In this document: piece by piece, positions 39,903-50,580 of the stretch
Position numbering within the stretch: the stretch's first letter is position 1
How the letters are laid out: each line of letters opens with the position of its first letter
Source of the DNA: an uncultured Roseateles sp.
GTDB lineage: Bacteria; Pseudomonadota; Gammaproteobacteria; Burkholderiales; Burkholderiaceae
Reading direction: 5' to 3'
DNA length: 60,295 bases
NCBI GenBank assembly: GCA_946886855.1
Contig: CAMPJJ010000023.1
Coordinates: 1-60,295, forward strand
The notes under the pieces: model-generated
What the model saw: the letters and a program-made list of their open reading frames with translations, nothing else
Told to the model about the DNA's origin: nothing
Database searches by the model: none
Program-made: the position numbers and the translations under genes

Positions 39903-41095
39903 CACAGGCCCATGTCGATGCCGAAGAAGTCGCCCGCCAGGTCGCCCGCGGCGTCCTGCGAGGCGCTCTCCTGGCCGGCCACCCAGGTCTCGGGATCGCC
40001 GTCCATCGTCAGGCTCACGGCCTCCAGGCGCAGGCGCGCGGTGTGCACCGCGGCGAACGGCCGGTACAGGCCCAGCGTCACCGCCGTCAGCAGCCAGTTC
40101 TTCAGCGTGAGCTTCGCCAGCGCGCCGAAGCGCAGCTGGCTGGTGAAGGACAGGTCGTCGGTCGTCGTGCGGTTCCAGACCAGGTTCTGGAAGCGCGCCG
40201 TGAAGAACGGTCCGACGAGCGCGAAGAGCAGCAGGTAGGTCAGGCCGAACGACACGAAGGTCGAGATCATGATCACGACCTGGGACTTGCTCAAGCTGCT
40301 CGCCCCCACGATGCCCATGGCCAGCAGCATCCCGGCCAGCAGCACGAGCAGGCCGAGGCCGGCCGCCTTGAGGCACAGCCAGTACACGCTGCCGGCGCCC
40401 AGGCGCAGCTCGCCCTGTTGCGCCGCGATGCGGTAGCCGTTGTGCTGGTAGCGTTTCGCGGCCGCCACGATCCACGGCACGACCAGCGCCATGACGATCA
40501 CGGTCAGCACCACCAGCTGCTCGACGAGGCCGAACCGCGGCTTGCCGTTGACCAGCAGCCCGGCCGGCCCGCCGATCACCTGCGCCGTGAGGGCCACGCC
40601 GGACAGGATCCAGACCGGCAGCGCCGGCGCATAGGCGCCCTTGAGCGAGCCGGCGAAACCGAATCTCAAGCCGCGCCAGCCGGTGTTGCCCAGCCGGAAC
40701 TGCATGCCGGCGCGCCACAGCGCCGGCCAGATCGCGGCCATCACGCCGAAGGCCACCAGCCCCGCCAGCGGCGAGAAATGCCCCGCCGCCGAGTACGTGC
40801 CCATCAGCACCAGCAGCAGCAGGTGGCCGCGGAACATCTTCCACGGGTCGCCGTGGAAGGACAGCGCGTGGCCGTCGATCAGCGTGTTGGCGTAGAAATA
40901 GCGGATGCGCCGCGCCTTCGCGAACGGCCAGTACAGGCTGGCCGTGACGATTGTCAACAGCAGGTTGACGATCCAGATCCGGAAGTACTCGCTGCCCGAT
41001 CCGGTGAACTGGATCTCGAGCTTGCGCTTGCGATATTCCGACAACGGCCATCCGGTCAAACCGCCGGTCGCCGCCCCCTCCTCGTGCTGCTGCAT
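39902..41095 (-). CDS. yjgN: DUF898 (YjgN-like) inner-membrane protein
   Basis: 397-residue polytopic membrane protein with about eight hydrophobic helices in two similar halves, each opening with a short soluble motif: LEIQFTGSGSEYFRIWIVN in the first and the GAGSVYWLCLKA-type segment in the second, with the typical TASLYWPFAKARRIRYF string. The ATG at 41095 has an AGGGA site; a longer frame starting at 41356 encodes no helix and is not preferred. Function of the family is unknown. It is coupled to the M48 gene by a one-base overlap. Confidence 0.9.
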   Translation of the reverse strand: MQQHEEGAATGGLTGWPLSEYRKRKLEIQFTGSGSEYFRIWIVNLLLTIVTASLYWPFAKARRIRYFYANTLIDGHALSFHGDPWKMFRGHLLLLVLMGTYSAAGHFSPLAGLVAFGVMAAIWPALWRAGMQFRLGNTGWRGLRFGFAGSLKGAYAPALPVWILSGVALTAQVIGGPAGLLVNGKPRFGLVEQLVVLTVIVMALVVPWIVAAAKRYQHNGYRIAAQQGELRLGAGSVYWLCLKAAGLGLLVLLAGMLLAMGIVGASSLSKSQVVIMISTFVSFGLTYLLLFALVGPFFTARFQNLVWNRTTTDDLSFTSQLRFGALAKLTLKNWLLTAVTLGLYRPFAAVHTARLRLEAVSLTMDGDPETWVAGQESASQDAAGDLAGDFFGIDMGL

Positions 41096-41333
41096 GGATT
41101 CCCTCTCTCTGTGGTGTGGGGACCGGTCTCCTGGGGATCCGGTCCGTCTCTTGGGCGCACCGCTTGCCTGATGCGCCTCGTCGGCCCCTCGGCCGCGACC
41201 CCGCATTCGGGCGGGGCGGGCGGGAGTGTGCGTCACCGGCGCAAGGGACGGCAATACACCCAAATGAGGGCTGCGCCACTGTCGCGTCCGGGAGTCAGTC
41301 TGCGGAGTCGACTCGCTAGAATCCCCTGACACC
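41096..41333. promoter_or_regulatory. Divergent region, yjgN / glutathione transferase
   Basis: 238 bp between divergent starts. It must contain both promoters; no -35/-10 pair is convincing and no repeat or RNA element is seen. Confidence 0.35.
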
Positions 41334-41966
41334 ATGAAGCTCATCGGATCCCTCACCAGCCCCTACGTCCGCAAGGTCCGCGTCGTCATGGCGGAAAAGA
41401 AGCTCGACTACCAGTTCGAGCTGGAGGACGTCTGGGGCAGCGACAACATCCTCAAGGTCAACCCGCTCGGCAAGGTGCCGTGCCTGGTGATGGAGGGGCA
41501 GGATTCGATCACCGGCGCGGTGTTCGATTCGCGCGTCATCGTCGAGTACGTCGACACGCTGTCGCCGGTCGGCCGCCTGATCCCCGAGCGCGGCCGCGAG
41601 CGCTGCGAGGTGCGCACCTGGGAGGCGCTGGCCGACGGCCTGATCGATGCCTGCATCGCGGCGCGCCTGGAGCACACCTGGTCCGGCCGCGCGCCGGGGG
41701 AACGCAGCGAAGCCTGGGTGGAACGTCAGATGAACAAGGTCCTGGCCTCGCTGCAGGCCATGGCCAACGGGCTGGGCGAGAAGAACTGGTGCTCCGGCAA
41801 CCACTTCACGCTGGCCGACATCGCGCTCGGCTGCGCGCTCGGCTACCTGGACTTCCGCTTCGCCCAGATCGACTGGCGCGCGGCGCACCCCAACCTCGCG
41901 AAGCACTTCGACAAGCTCATGACGCGTCAGAGCTTCCAGGACACGCTGCCGCCCGCGAACGCCTGA
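41334..41966 (+). CDS. Glutathione S-transferase, YibF-like
   Basis: 210 residues, normal two-domain cytosolic GST. The opening MKLIGSLTSPYVRKVRVVMAEK closely resembles YibF, with Ser at the usual catalytic site (SPYVRK). Glutathione-binding segments NPLGKVPCLV and FDSRVIVEYVD are present, and the helical domain ends with FTLADIALGCALGYLD. Monocistronic by context (105 bp to sppA). Substrate unknown. Confidence 0.92.
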   Translation: MKLIGSLTSPYVRKVRVVMAEKKLDYQFELEDVWGSDNILKVNPLGKVPCLVMEGQDSITGAVFDSRVIVEYVDTLSPVGRLIPERGRERCEVRTWEALADGLIDACIAARLEHTWSGRAPGERSEAWVERQMNKVLASLQAMANGLGEKNWCSGNHFTLADIALGCALGYLDFRFAQIDWRAAHPNLAKHFDKLMTRQSFQDTLPPANA

Positions 41967-42071
41967 TGCGGCGCGCGGCCCTCAACTGGGCCCACAATGG
42001 CCCGGTCCGGCGGGGTTCGATCCAGACCCTCGCTGTCCTGACATACCGTTGACGGATCCCGGGAGGATTGG

Positions 42072-43943
42072 ATGGGTGTGAAGCGAGCGTTGGCGCCGAT
42101 CGGGCGCTTTTTCGGTGGCGTGTGGTGGTTCCTGAACGGCACGCGGCGCGTGGTGTTCACGCTGCTGTTCTGGCTGATCGTGATCGGCCTGATCTGGGCG
42201 GCGGTGCGCGGCGGCAAGCCGCTGCAGGACAAGACGACGCTCGTGCTGGACATCCGCGGCGATGTCGTCGAGCAGTTCTCCGGGTCGCCGCGCGACCAGG
42301 CGATCGCGCAGATCAAGGGCGAGGCGCGCGCCCAGACGCGCCTGCGCGACATCCTGCGCGCGCTGGACGCGGCGGCCAAGGACGATCACATCGTGCAGGT
42401 CGTGCTCAACCTCGACCAGATGGGCAGCGCCACGCCTGCCGCGCTGCATGAGATCGAAGCCGCGCTGACCCGCTTCAAGGCCAGCAAGAAGCCGGTGGTC
42501 GCCGCCGGACTGGCCTTCGACCAGCGCTCGTACTACCTGGCGGCGCAAGCCACCGAGGTCTACGTCCACCCGATGGGCGGCGTGATGATCGAAGGCTACG
42601 GCCGCTATCGCAACTACTACAAGGACGCGCTGGACCGCGTGGGCATCTCGCCCAACGTGCTGCGTGTCGGCACCTACAAGAACGCGGTCGAGCCCTACTT
42701 CGCCAACGGGCCGTCGCCCGCGACGATGGAAGCCGACGCCTATCTGTACGACGAGCTGTGGGCCCGTTACCAGACCGGTGTCGAGACGGCGCGCAAGCTT
42801 CCCAAGGGATCCATCCAGCGCGCGATCGACGAGCTGCCGGAGCGCCTGAAGGCCGTGGGCGGCGATCCCGGCAAATTCGTGCTGGCCGAGAAGCTGGTCG
42901 ACGGCCTGAAGACCGAGGACGAGGTCGAGGCGCTGCTCGAGAAGCGCGGCGCCAAGGACGAGAAGCGCCTGCGCCAGATCGGCCTGGGCGCCTATGTCGC
43001 GCAGCTGCCGCCCAAGCTGCCCAAGCCCGAGGGGCAGGTCGGCGTGATCGTGGCCGAGGGCGAGATCGTCGACGGCAGCGCCGGGCCGGGCAAGATCGGC
43101 GGCGAGTCGATGTCCAGGCTGATCCGCCAGGCGCGCGAGGACGAGAAGATCAAGGCCGTCGTGCTTCGCGTGAATTCACCGGGGGGCAGCGCCTTCGCCT
43201 CCGAGCTGGTGCGCCGCGAGCTGGAACTGACGCGCGCGGTCGGCAAGCCGGTCGTCGTGTCGATGGGCGGCGTGGCGGCCTCGGGCGGGTACTGGATCTC
43301 GATGTCGTCGGACGAGGTGATCGCCGACGCATCGACGATCACCGGCTCGATCGGCGTGTTCGGCATGCTGCCCACCGGCGAGAAGCTGCTGGACAAGCTC
43401 TCGATCCACACCGGCGGCTACACGACGACCTGGCTGGCCAACGGCTACGACCCGCGGCGTCCGCTGGATCCGCGGATGGCGCAGGTGGTGCAGTCGTCCA
43501 TCGAGCACATCTACGCCGACTTCACCGGCAAGGCGGCGCAGGCGCGCAAGAAGTCGCCGCAGCAGATCGACGCCGTCGGCCAAGGCCGCGTGTGGACGGG
43601 CTCGCAGGCGCTGGAGCGCGGGCTGGTCGACAGAACCGGCCTGCTGGCCGACGCGATCGCCAGCGCGGCCAAGCGCGCCAAGCTCGGCGACGATCCGACG
43701 GTGCGTTACGTCGAGCCCGACCGCAGCACCTTCGACCGGCTGCTGTCGAGCATGGGCGACGCCGCGGCGCCGTCGCTGCGCGGCATGGTCATGCATGCGT
43801 TGGGCGGCATTCCGGCGGTGCCGGCACCGCTGCGCGAGGCGCAGGTCGACATCACCTGGCTGGCCGAGCAGGCCGAGGCCGGTCCGGCGGGCTCGAAGCC
43901 GCCGGTGCGCGCGATCGTGCACTGCCTCTGTACCGCGCCCTAG
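42072..43943 (+). CDS. sppA: Signal peptide peptidase SppA, 67K type
   Basis: 623-residue inner-membrane serine protease that degrades cleaved signal peptides. One N-terminal helix (about residues 22-45) anchors it. As in the E. coli long form, the Ser/Lys dyad is split over two repeated S49 domains: Lys203 in GTYKNAVEP and Ser404 in GGVAASGGYW. The GGGAGG site places the ATG at 42072. The long form and both active residues are intact, so it should be active as a tetramer in the periplasm. The methionine riboswitch starts 16 bp after its stop. Confidence 0.95.
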   Translation: MGVKRALAPIGRFFGGVWWFLNGTRRVVFTLLFWLIVIGLIWAAVRGGKPLQDKTTLVLDIRGDVVEQFSGSPRDQAIAQIKGEARAQTRLRDILRALDAAAKDDHIVQVVLNLDQMGSATPAALHEIEAALTRFKASKKPVVAAGLAFDQRSYYLAAQATEVYVHPMGGVMIEGYGRYRNYYKDALDRVGISPNVLRVGTYKNAVEPYFANGPSPATMEADAYLYDELWARYQTGVETARKLPKGSIQRAIDELPERLKAVGGDPGKFVLAEKLVDGLKTEDEVEALLEKRGAKDEKRLRQIGLGAYVAQLPPKLPKPEGQVGVIVAEGEIVDGSAGPGKIGGESMSRLIRQAREDEKIKAVVLRVNSPGGSAFASELVRRELELTRAVGKPVVVSMGGVAASGGYWISMSSDEVIADASTITGSIGVFGMLPTGEKLLDKLSIHTGGYTTTWLANGYDPRRPLDPRMAQVVQSSIEHIYADFTGKAAQARKKSPQQIDAVGQGRVWTGSQALERGLVDRTGLLADAIASAAKRAKLGDDPTVRYVEPDRSTFDRLLSSMGDAAAPSLRGMVMHALGGIPAVPAPLREAQVDITWLAEQAEAGPAGSKPPVRAIVHCLCTAP

Positions 43944-43959
43944 CTATACTTCCTCGGAT

Positions 43960-44010
43960 GGCGCCGATTTGTCCGGCTTGCGGGCGCCCAAGAAATGCAG
44001 CTAAAGAGGG
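43960..44010 (+). promoter_or_regulatory. SAM-II (SAM-alpha) riboswitch aptamer upstream of metX
   Basis: The 51 bases fit the SAM-II pseudoknot as I recall it. P1 is GGCGCC (43960-43965) paired with GGCGCC (43983-43988). Conserved GATTT follows at 43966-43970, CTTGC at 43977-43981, then AAATG, GCTAAA (44000-44005) and AGGG (44007-44010), whose G run can pair with the TCC at 43972-43974 to make the pseudoknot. The fit in both order and spacing is strong. It lies directly upstream of metX, the classic SAM-II target, and a terminator follows. When SAM binds, metX should be switched off. Confidence 0.88.
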
Positions 44011-44032
44011 ACACCCGATCCACGGATCGAGA

Positions 44033-44075
44033 CCCGGTGTTCCGCTTCAAGCAGCGGCGCCGGGTTTTGTTTTTT
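44033..44075 (+). terminator. Intrinsic terminator of the metX leader (riboswitch expression platform)
   Basis: Stem CCCGG / CCGGG with an inner CCGCT / AGCGG (loop TCAAGC) and a small internal loop, then TTTTGTTTTTT at 44065-44075, ending just before the metX ribosome site GAGGTG. An upstream alternative stem, ACACC (44011-44015) with GGTGT (44036-44040) plus CGATC / GATCG (44016-44020, 44025-44029), would break the terminator and could serve as antiterminator. This points to control by transcription termination. Confidence 0.85.
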
Positions 44076-44085
44076 GAGGTGTTCC

Positions 44086-45276
44086 ATGGGATCTGTCGGT
44101 GACGTCACACCGCAGCGCTTGTTGTTCGAGGAGCCGCTGGCCTTGCGCAGCGGCGCCCGCATCGGCGGGTATGAACTGATGGTCGAGACCTACGGCCGGC
44201 TCAACGAGGACAAGTCCAACGCGGTGCTGGTGTGCCACGCCTTGAACGCCAGCCACCACGTGGCCGGCACGCACGCCGGCGTCGAGAAGAGCGAAGGCTG
44301 GTGGGACAACCTGGTCGGCCCGGGCAAACCGCTGGACACCGACCGGTTCTTCGTCATCGGCATCAACAACCTGGGTTCGTGCTTCGGCTCCACGGGGCCG
44401 ATGCATCTGAATCCGGACACCGGCCGCGTGTACGGCAAGGACTTCCCGGTCGTCACCGTGCAGGACTGGGTCGATGCGCAGGCGCGTGTGCTGGACCGCT
44501 TCGGCATCCAGAAGCTGGCGGCGGTGCTCGGCGGCTCGCTGGGCGGCATGCAGGCGCTGGACTGGACGCTGCGCTACCCGCAGCGGATGCGCCACTGCAT
44601 CGCGGTGGCGACGGCGCCCAACCTGTCGGCGCAGAACATCGCGTTCAACGAGGTCGCCCGCCGGGCCATCATCACCGACCCTGAGTTCCACGACGGCTTC
44701 TTCTACGAGCACGGCGTGGTGCCGCGCCGCGGGCTGCGGGTGGCGCGGATGATCGGCCACATCACCTACCTGAGCGACGACGTGATGGAGGAGAAGTTCG
44801 GCCGCCAGATGCGTTCGGCGGAGCTGGGCTATTCGACCTCGGACATCGAGTTCCAGATCGAGAGCTACCTGCGCTACCAGGGCGACAAGTTCAGCGAGTA
44901 CTTCGACGCCAACACCTACCTGCTGATCACGCGGGCGCTGGACTACTTCGATCCGGCGCGCGAGCACGGCGGCGACCTGAGCCGCACCTTCGCCAGCGCG
45001 CTGTGCAAGTTCCTGGTGGTGAGCTTCACGACCGACTGGCGCTTCTCGCCGGCGCGTTCGCGCGAGATCGTCAAGGCGCTGCTCGACAACCGGCGCGACG
45101 TGTCCTACGCCGAGATCGACGCGCCGCACGGCCACGACGCCTTCCTGCTCGAGGACCCGCGGTATCACGGCGTGCTGCGCGCCTATTTCGACCGCGTCGC
45201 GAAGGAGCATGAGAAGCCGCTGCCGGGCGGTGCTTCCGCGCCGGTGTCTCACCGTCTCCAGGGAGTGGCGGTATGA
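44086..45276 (+). CDS. metX: Homoserine O-acyltransferase MetX
   Basis: First committed step of methionine synthesis, acylating homoserine in the cytoplasm. 396 residues of the alpha/beta-hydrolase type MetX (not MetA). Nucleophile Ser151 in [10 protein letters not shown]; the His of the triad is in [12 protein letters not shown]. The ATG at 44086 follows GAGGTG; a TTG start 12 bases earlier is in the terminator tail. Betaproteobacterial members are often succinyltransferases (MetXS) despite MetX fold, and specificity cannot be settled by eye. Overlaps metW by 4 bp. Confidence 0.95.
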   Translation: MGSVGDVTPQRLLFEEPLALRSGARIGGYELMVETYGRLNEDKSNAVLVCHALNASHHVAGTHAGVEKSEGWWDNLVGPGKPLDTDRFFVIGINNLGSCFGSTGPMHLNPDTGRVYGKDFPVVTVQDWVDAQARVLDRFGIQKLAAVLGGSLGGMQALDWTLRYPQRMRHCIAVATAPNLSAQNIAFNEVARRAIITDPEFHDGFFYEHGVVPRRGLRVARMIGHITYLSDDVMEEKFGRQMRSAELGYSTSDIEFQIESYLRYQGDKFSEYFDANTYLLITRALDYFDPAREHGGDLSRTFASALCKFLVVSFTTDWRFSPARSREIVKALLDNRRDVSYAEIDAPHGHDAFLLEDPRYHGVLRAYFDRVAKEHEKPLPGGASAPVSHRLQGVAV

Positions 45277-45857
45277 GTGATCGCGCGGTGATGGACATGA
45301 TCGCGGAGCTGGTCCCGCCGGGCTCCCGCGTGCTCGACCTGGGCTGCGGCACCGGCGAGCTGCTGGCGCACCTGCAGGCCACGAAGGGCTGCACCGGCTA
45401 CGGGGTCGAGCTGGACGATGCGAACGTGCTCGCCTGCGCGCAGCGCGGCGTGAACGTGATCCAGCTCAACCTGGAAGAAGGGCTGGCGATCTTCGAGGAC
45501 CAGAGCTTCGACGTCGTGCTGCAGCTGGAGACGCTGCAGAACCTGCGCAACACCGAGGCGATGCTGCGCGAGACGGCGCGCGTCGGCCGGATGGGGGTGG
45601 TGAGCTTCCCCAACTTCGCGCATTGGCCGAACCGCCTGCAGATCCTCGCGGGACGCATGCCGGTGACGCGGGTGCTGCCGTACCAGTGGTACGACACGCC
45701 CAACATCCGCGTCGGCACCTACGCCGACTTCCAGATCCTGGCGCGCAAATGCGGGCTGCGGGTGCTGGACAGCTTCGGCGTGCAGGGGGGCCGACAGGTG
45801 CGCGTGATGCCGAACCTGATGGCCAGCATGGCGGTGTTCAAGTTCGACCGGGACTGA
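45273..45857 (+). CDS. metW: Methionine biosynthesis protein MetW
   Basis: 194-residue SAM-dependent methyltransferase-fold protein. The SAM-binding motif I is [12 protein letters not shown], and the rest follows the MetW pattern ([26 protein letters not shown]). It starts ATGA-overlapped with the metX stop, as in most proteobacteria with MetX, and partners with MetX for full activity. So it is under the same SAM-II riboswitch. Confidence 0.96.
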   Translation: MSDRAVMDMIAELVPPGSRVLDLGCGTGELLAHLQATKGCTGYGVELDDANVLACAQRGVNVIQLNLEEGLAIFEDQSFDVVLQLETLQNLRNTEAMLRETARVGRMGVVSFPNFAHWPNRLQILAGRMPVTRVLPYQWYDTPNIRVGTYADFQILARKCGLRVLDSFGVQGGRQVRVMPNLMASMAVFKFDRD

Positions 45858-45881
45858 GCGTGGGCGACCCGGGCGTCGCGC

Positions 45882-46868
45882 TCAATCCTCGTAACGTCCG
45901 AGGCGCACCATCGTCTGTCCGCTGAGACCGGCGCGGCGCGAAGGCATGATCAGCACGCACGCGTCGTGCGGCGTGAGCCAGCGCCGACCGCCGTCCTCGG
46001 CCAGCGGCGTGCCGGCCTTGGGGACCACCTTCAGGTGGTGCGTCGGCATCAGGAAGCGGAAGGCCGGCGTCACCGCGGTCACGCCCTCGCCGACGCGCAC
46101 CAGCCGCTGCCGCGCGGGCGCCGGCACGCGCAGCTGCGCGTCCGCCCACGCCGCGTCGACCATCGCCAGGTGGCGCAGGAAGCGCACCGTGACGTCCTGC
46201 GCCATGTCCGCGCTCTCAGGCTCCCAGTGCGAGCCGCATTCGACCAGCACCGCCTGCCGGTCGCTGGCCGGATCGGCGAAACCGCCCCGGTCGATCAGCC
46301 GCAGGCCCGCCGCATGGCCGGTGTCGACCAGCAAGGTCTCCGGCTGACCCAGCGCGTGCGCCAGCGGCACGCTCTTGTCCGTCATGCCGCAGATCGTCAG
46401 CGCCGGCGCGCCCGCCTCCTGCATCGAGTGCAGGTCCAGCAGCACGTCCGCCGCGTCGACGAAGGGCGCCAGCGCGCGCGCCCGCCGCAGTTCCACCGAG
46501 TCGCGCGCACCGCGCAGCACCGCGTCGTCCCAGATCCGGTTCATGTCCTCGTCGACGCAGCGCGACGAGAACGGCTCCGACACGTCGAAGCGCCGGAAGG
46601 CCTCGACGTTGGCGAAGGCCAGGATCAGCCGGCCCCGCAGGGGCTTCACGCCTTGGCTCAAGAGCCTGTCCAGCGCGATCGCGCCGCACAGCTCGTTGCC
46701 GTGCGTCAGCGCGACGATCATCGCCGTCGGCCCGGGCCGGCCGGCGTCCAGCACGTGGACGAATTCGACGTCGGTCCCGGTGCCGCGCCGCCAGCGCTCG
46801 ATCGCCGGCGGCAGGAGCCGGACTTCCGGATTGAAGGGCGGGAAGCTCTCAAGCAGGGCGGGCGTCAT
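45882..46868 (-). CDS. Succinylglutamate desuccinylase/aspartoacylase-family protein
   Basis: About 328 residues from the ATG at 46868 (an alternative GTG at 46895 adds nine). The zinc-carboxypeptidase-like motif ALTHGNELCG (His and Glu ligands) and DLHSM (third His) are present, as in AstE/AspA (M14 clan). The C-terminal part has the beta domain of that family. It is convergent with metW (24 bp between stops) and divergent from a lipase-like gene. The rest of the arginine succinyltransferase pathway is not here, so the role may differ from AstE. Confidence 0.88.
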   Translation of the reverse strand: MTPALLESFPPFNPEVRLLPPAIERWRRGTGTDVEFVHVLDAGRPGPTAMIVALTHGNELCGAIALDRLLSQGVKPLRGRLILAFANVEAFRRFDVSEPFSSRCVDEDMNRIWDDAVLRGARDSVELRRARALAPFVDAADVLLDLHSMQEAGAPALTICGMTDKSVPLAHALGQPETLLVDTGHAAGLRLIDRGGFADPASDRQAVLVECGSHWEPESADMAQDVTVRFLRHLAMVDAAWADAQLRVPAPARQRLVRVGEGVTAVTPAFRFLMPTHHLKVVPKAGTPLAEDGGRRWLTPHDACVLIMPSRRAGLSGQTMVRLGRYED

Positions 46869-46934
46869 CGTCGTCGAAACGTGGGGGTCGTCCACGGCGG
46901 GTGGACCGTCCGGGCGATCCTACACTCCGGCCCC

Positions 46935-47783
46935 ATGAAGACTCTCACCGGCCATGATGGCCTCCCGCTGCACTGGCGGGAATGGGGCGCCGACCTGTCG
47001 CTGCCCACCCGCGGCACCGTGCTGATCGTCCACGGCCTGGGCGAACATATCGGCCGCTACGAAGCCGTCGCCGGGCGCCTGAACGACTGGGGCTGGCATG
47101 TCGCCGGCTTCGACCAGCGCGGGCACGGCGCCTCCGGCGGCCCGCGCGGCGACATCCCGAAGCACGACAGCCTGCTGCTCGATCTGGCCGCCACCATCGA
47201 CTGCCTGCGCGCCGACGATCGCAAGGGACGGGGGCCGCTGATCCTGCTCGGCCACTCGATGGGCGGCGCCGTCGCGGCCCGCTTCGTCGCCGGCGCCCTG
47301 GAGAACGCCCAGTGGTCGCGGCCGGTCGACGGGCTCGTGCTCAGCTCCCCGGCGCTGGATCCGGGGCTGTCCGCCTTCCAGCGCGGCCTGCTCGGCGCGA
47401 CGCTGCCGCTGGTGCCGCACCTGGCCGTCGGCAATGGGCTGAATCCGGCCTGGATCTCTCGCAGCGCGGACGTGGTCCAGGCCTACAAGGCCGATCCGCT
47501 GGTGCACAACCGCATCACCCCGACGCTGGCGCGGATGATCGCCAGATTCGGTGCCGAGACGCTGCCGCTGGTGCCGCGCTGGACCACGCCGACGCTGCTG
47601 ATGTGGGCCGGCGCCGACCGGTGCGTCGCCCCGGCCGGCAGCGCCGCGTTCGCCGCGGCGGCGGCCGCGGGCGGGGCGGTGCAGGCCGTGCCCTTCCCGG
47701 GCCTGTCCCACGAGATCTTCAACGAACCTGAGCGCGAACAGGTCTTCGCCCGGCTGCGCGCCTGGCTGGGCACACGCTCCTAG
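46935..47783 (+). CDS. Alpha/beta hydrolase, monoacylglycerol lipase-like
   Basis: 282-residue lipase-like hydrolase of the serine aminopeptidase S33/lysophospholipase group. Motifs: oxyanion LIVHGLGEHIGRY, FDQRGHGASGGPRG, nucleophile in GHSMGGAVA, acid in WAGADRCVAP and His in GLSHEIFNE, all as in monoacylglycerol lipases. The ATG at 46935 begins the family fold; a long upstream frame in the same phase is shadow of the peptidase gene. Natural ester substrate unknown. Probably monocistronic. Confidence 0.9.
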   Translation: MKTLTGHDGLPLHWREWGADLSLPTRGTVLIVHGLGEHIGRYEAVAGRLNDWGWHVAGFDQRGHGASGGPRGDIPKHDSLLLDLAATIDCLRADDRKGRGPLILLGHSMGGAVAARFVAGALENAQWSRPVDGLVLSSPALDPGLSAFQRGLLGATLPLVPHLAVGNGLNPAWISRSADVVQAYKADPLVHNRITPTLARMIARFGAETLPLVPRWTTPTLLMWAGADRCVAPAGSAAFAAAAAAGGAVQAVPFPGLSHEIFNEPEREQVFARLRAWLGTRS

Positions 47784-47904
47784 AATCGACCGATCCACCG
47801 GATTCCCCACCCGGACCCGGTTTCGTCACTTTCCGCCCGGACCGGCCGCCCCGCGCGACCCCGGACCCAGCCATGGCGGCCCACCGGCCGCGCAGGAGAC
47901 CCGC

Positions 47905-49380
<1,476 letters not shown>

Positions 49381-49492
49381 ACGCCGCGGACCCGGTCGGC
49401 GGCCCGCTGGCTCGGTGGGTCGCGCAGGTCCGCTGATCGACGCACAGCAGAGGCGGCCCGCGGCGACGCGGCGTCCGCCCGGAGGAGACGGG

Positions 49493-50527
49493 ATGGATCA
49501 GGTCAAGGCGATGCGGGTCTTCACCCGCGTGATCGACGAGGGCAGCCTCGCCGGCGCGGCGCGGGCCATGGACCTGGCGCCCGCCGTGGTCACGCGGCTG
49601 GTGGCGGATCTGGAGGAGCACCTCGGCGCGCGGCTGCTCAACCGCACCACGCGGCGGCTGTCGCTGACCGACGTCGGCGAGGGCTACCTGGAACGCTGCC
49701 GCCGCATCCTCAGCGACATCGAGGAGGCGGAGGCGCTGGCGTCCGCGGCGACCAACGAGCCGCGCGGCACGCTGCGCGTGCTGATCCCGCCGGCCATCGC
49801 GATCCATCAGCTGGCGCGGCACATGGCGCGCTTCCATGCGCTGTACCCGCTGGTCAGCGTCGAACTGGTCGCGCCCGGTCCCGTCGACACGCTCGACGAA
49901 AGCTTCGACATCACCGTCATCTCGACCCGCAGTCCGCTGCAGGGCGACTTCATCGCCCGCAAGCTGGCCCGCACCGAGGTGATCCTGTGCGCGTCGCCCG
50001 AGTACCTGGGCCGGCGCGGCAAGCCGCAGCATCCCTCCGACCTCAAGCAGCACGACGTCATGCTGCCGCCCATCCACGAGCTGACCCGCGGCGTGACCTT
50101 CGAGCGCTGTGGCGCGGACGGACTCACCACCGAGAGCTTCTTCGCGATCCCCAGCCGGCCGGTGATGACCACCTCCTCGGTCGACACCAAGTACGCCTGC
50201 GCGCTGCACGGGCTGGGCGTGGCCGGGCTGCCGTCCTTCGTCGTCGGCGACGCGCTGATGGAAGGCGCGCTGGAGCGCGTGCTGCCGCAGTGGCGCATCT
50301 ACAGCTACCAGCTGTGGGCGGCGATGCCGACCCGCAAGTTCGTCCCGGCGCGCACCCGCGCCTTCATGGATTTCCTCGTCGAGATCTTCGGCGGGAAGGA
50401 CGAGGATCCGTGGCTCACCGCGGCGGGCTGCCCGTCGTATCGGGCGGCTCAGGAATTCCTCGCCGCTCAGGCGGCTCAAGCGGCGAGGGCCGCGAAGGCG
50501 CCGGCCACGCCCGCCGAGGGCGACTGA
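49493..50527 (+). CDS. LysR-family transcriptional regulator
   Basis: 344 residues. LysR winged helix at residues 1-60 (GAARAMDLAPAVVTRLVADLE) with the effector domain behind it and an Ala-rich C-terminal tail that is longer than usual. The GGAGGAG site selects the ATG at 49493; an upstream in-frame extension lacks such a site. It is 112 bp after the M20 gene on the same strand and not divergent from an obvious target, so its regulon cannot be guessed. Confidence 0.92.
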   Translation: MDQVKAMRVFTRVIDEGSLAGAARAMDLAPAVVTRLVADLEEHLGARLLNRTTRRLSLTDVGEGYLERCRRILSDIEEAEALASAATNEPRGTLRVLIPPAIAIHQLARHMARFHALYPLVSVELVAPGPVDTLDESFDITVISTRSPLQGDFIARKLARTEVILCASPEYLGRRGKPQHPSDLKQHDVMLPPIHELTRGVTFERCGADGLTTESFFAIPSRPVMTTSSVDTKYACALHGLGVAGLPSFVVGDALMEGALERVLPQWRIYSYQLWAAMPTRKFVPARTRAFMDFLVEIFGGKDEDPWLTAAGCPSYRAAQEFLAAQAAQAARAAKAPATPAEGD

Positions 50528-50580
50528 GGCGGCGCGCGGCGCCCGGGCGTCGCTTCTGAGTCTGCGGGCGCCTTCGGGCG

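Noticed and set aside
45882..46868. Calling the desuccinylase-like gene astE
   Set aside because: None of astA, astB, astC or astD is nearby and the family includes several substrates, so the symbol was left blank.
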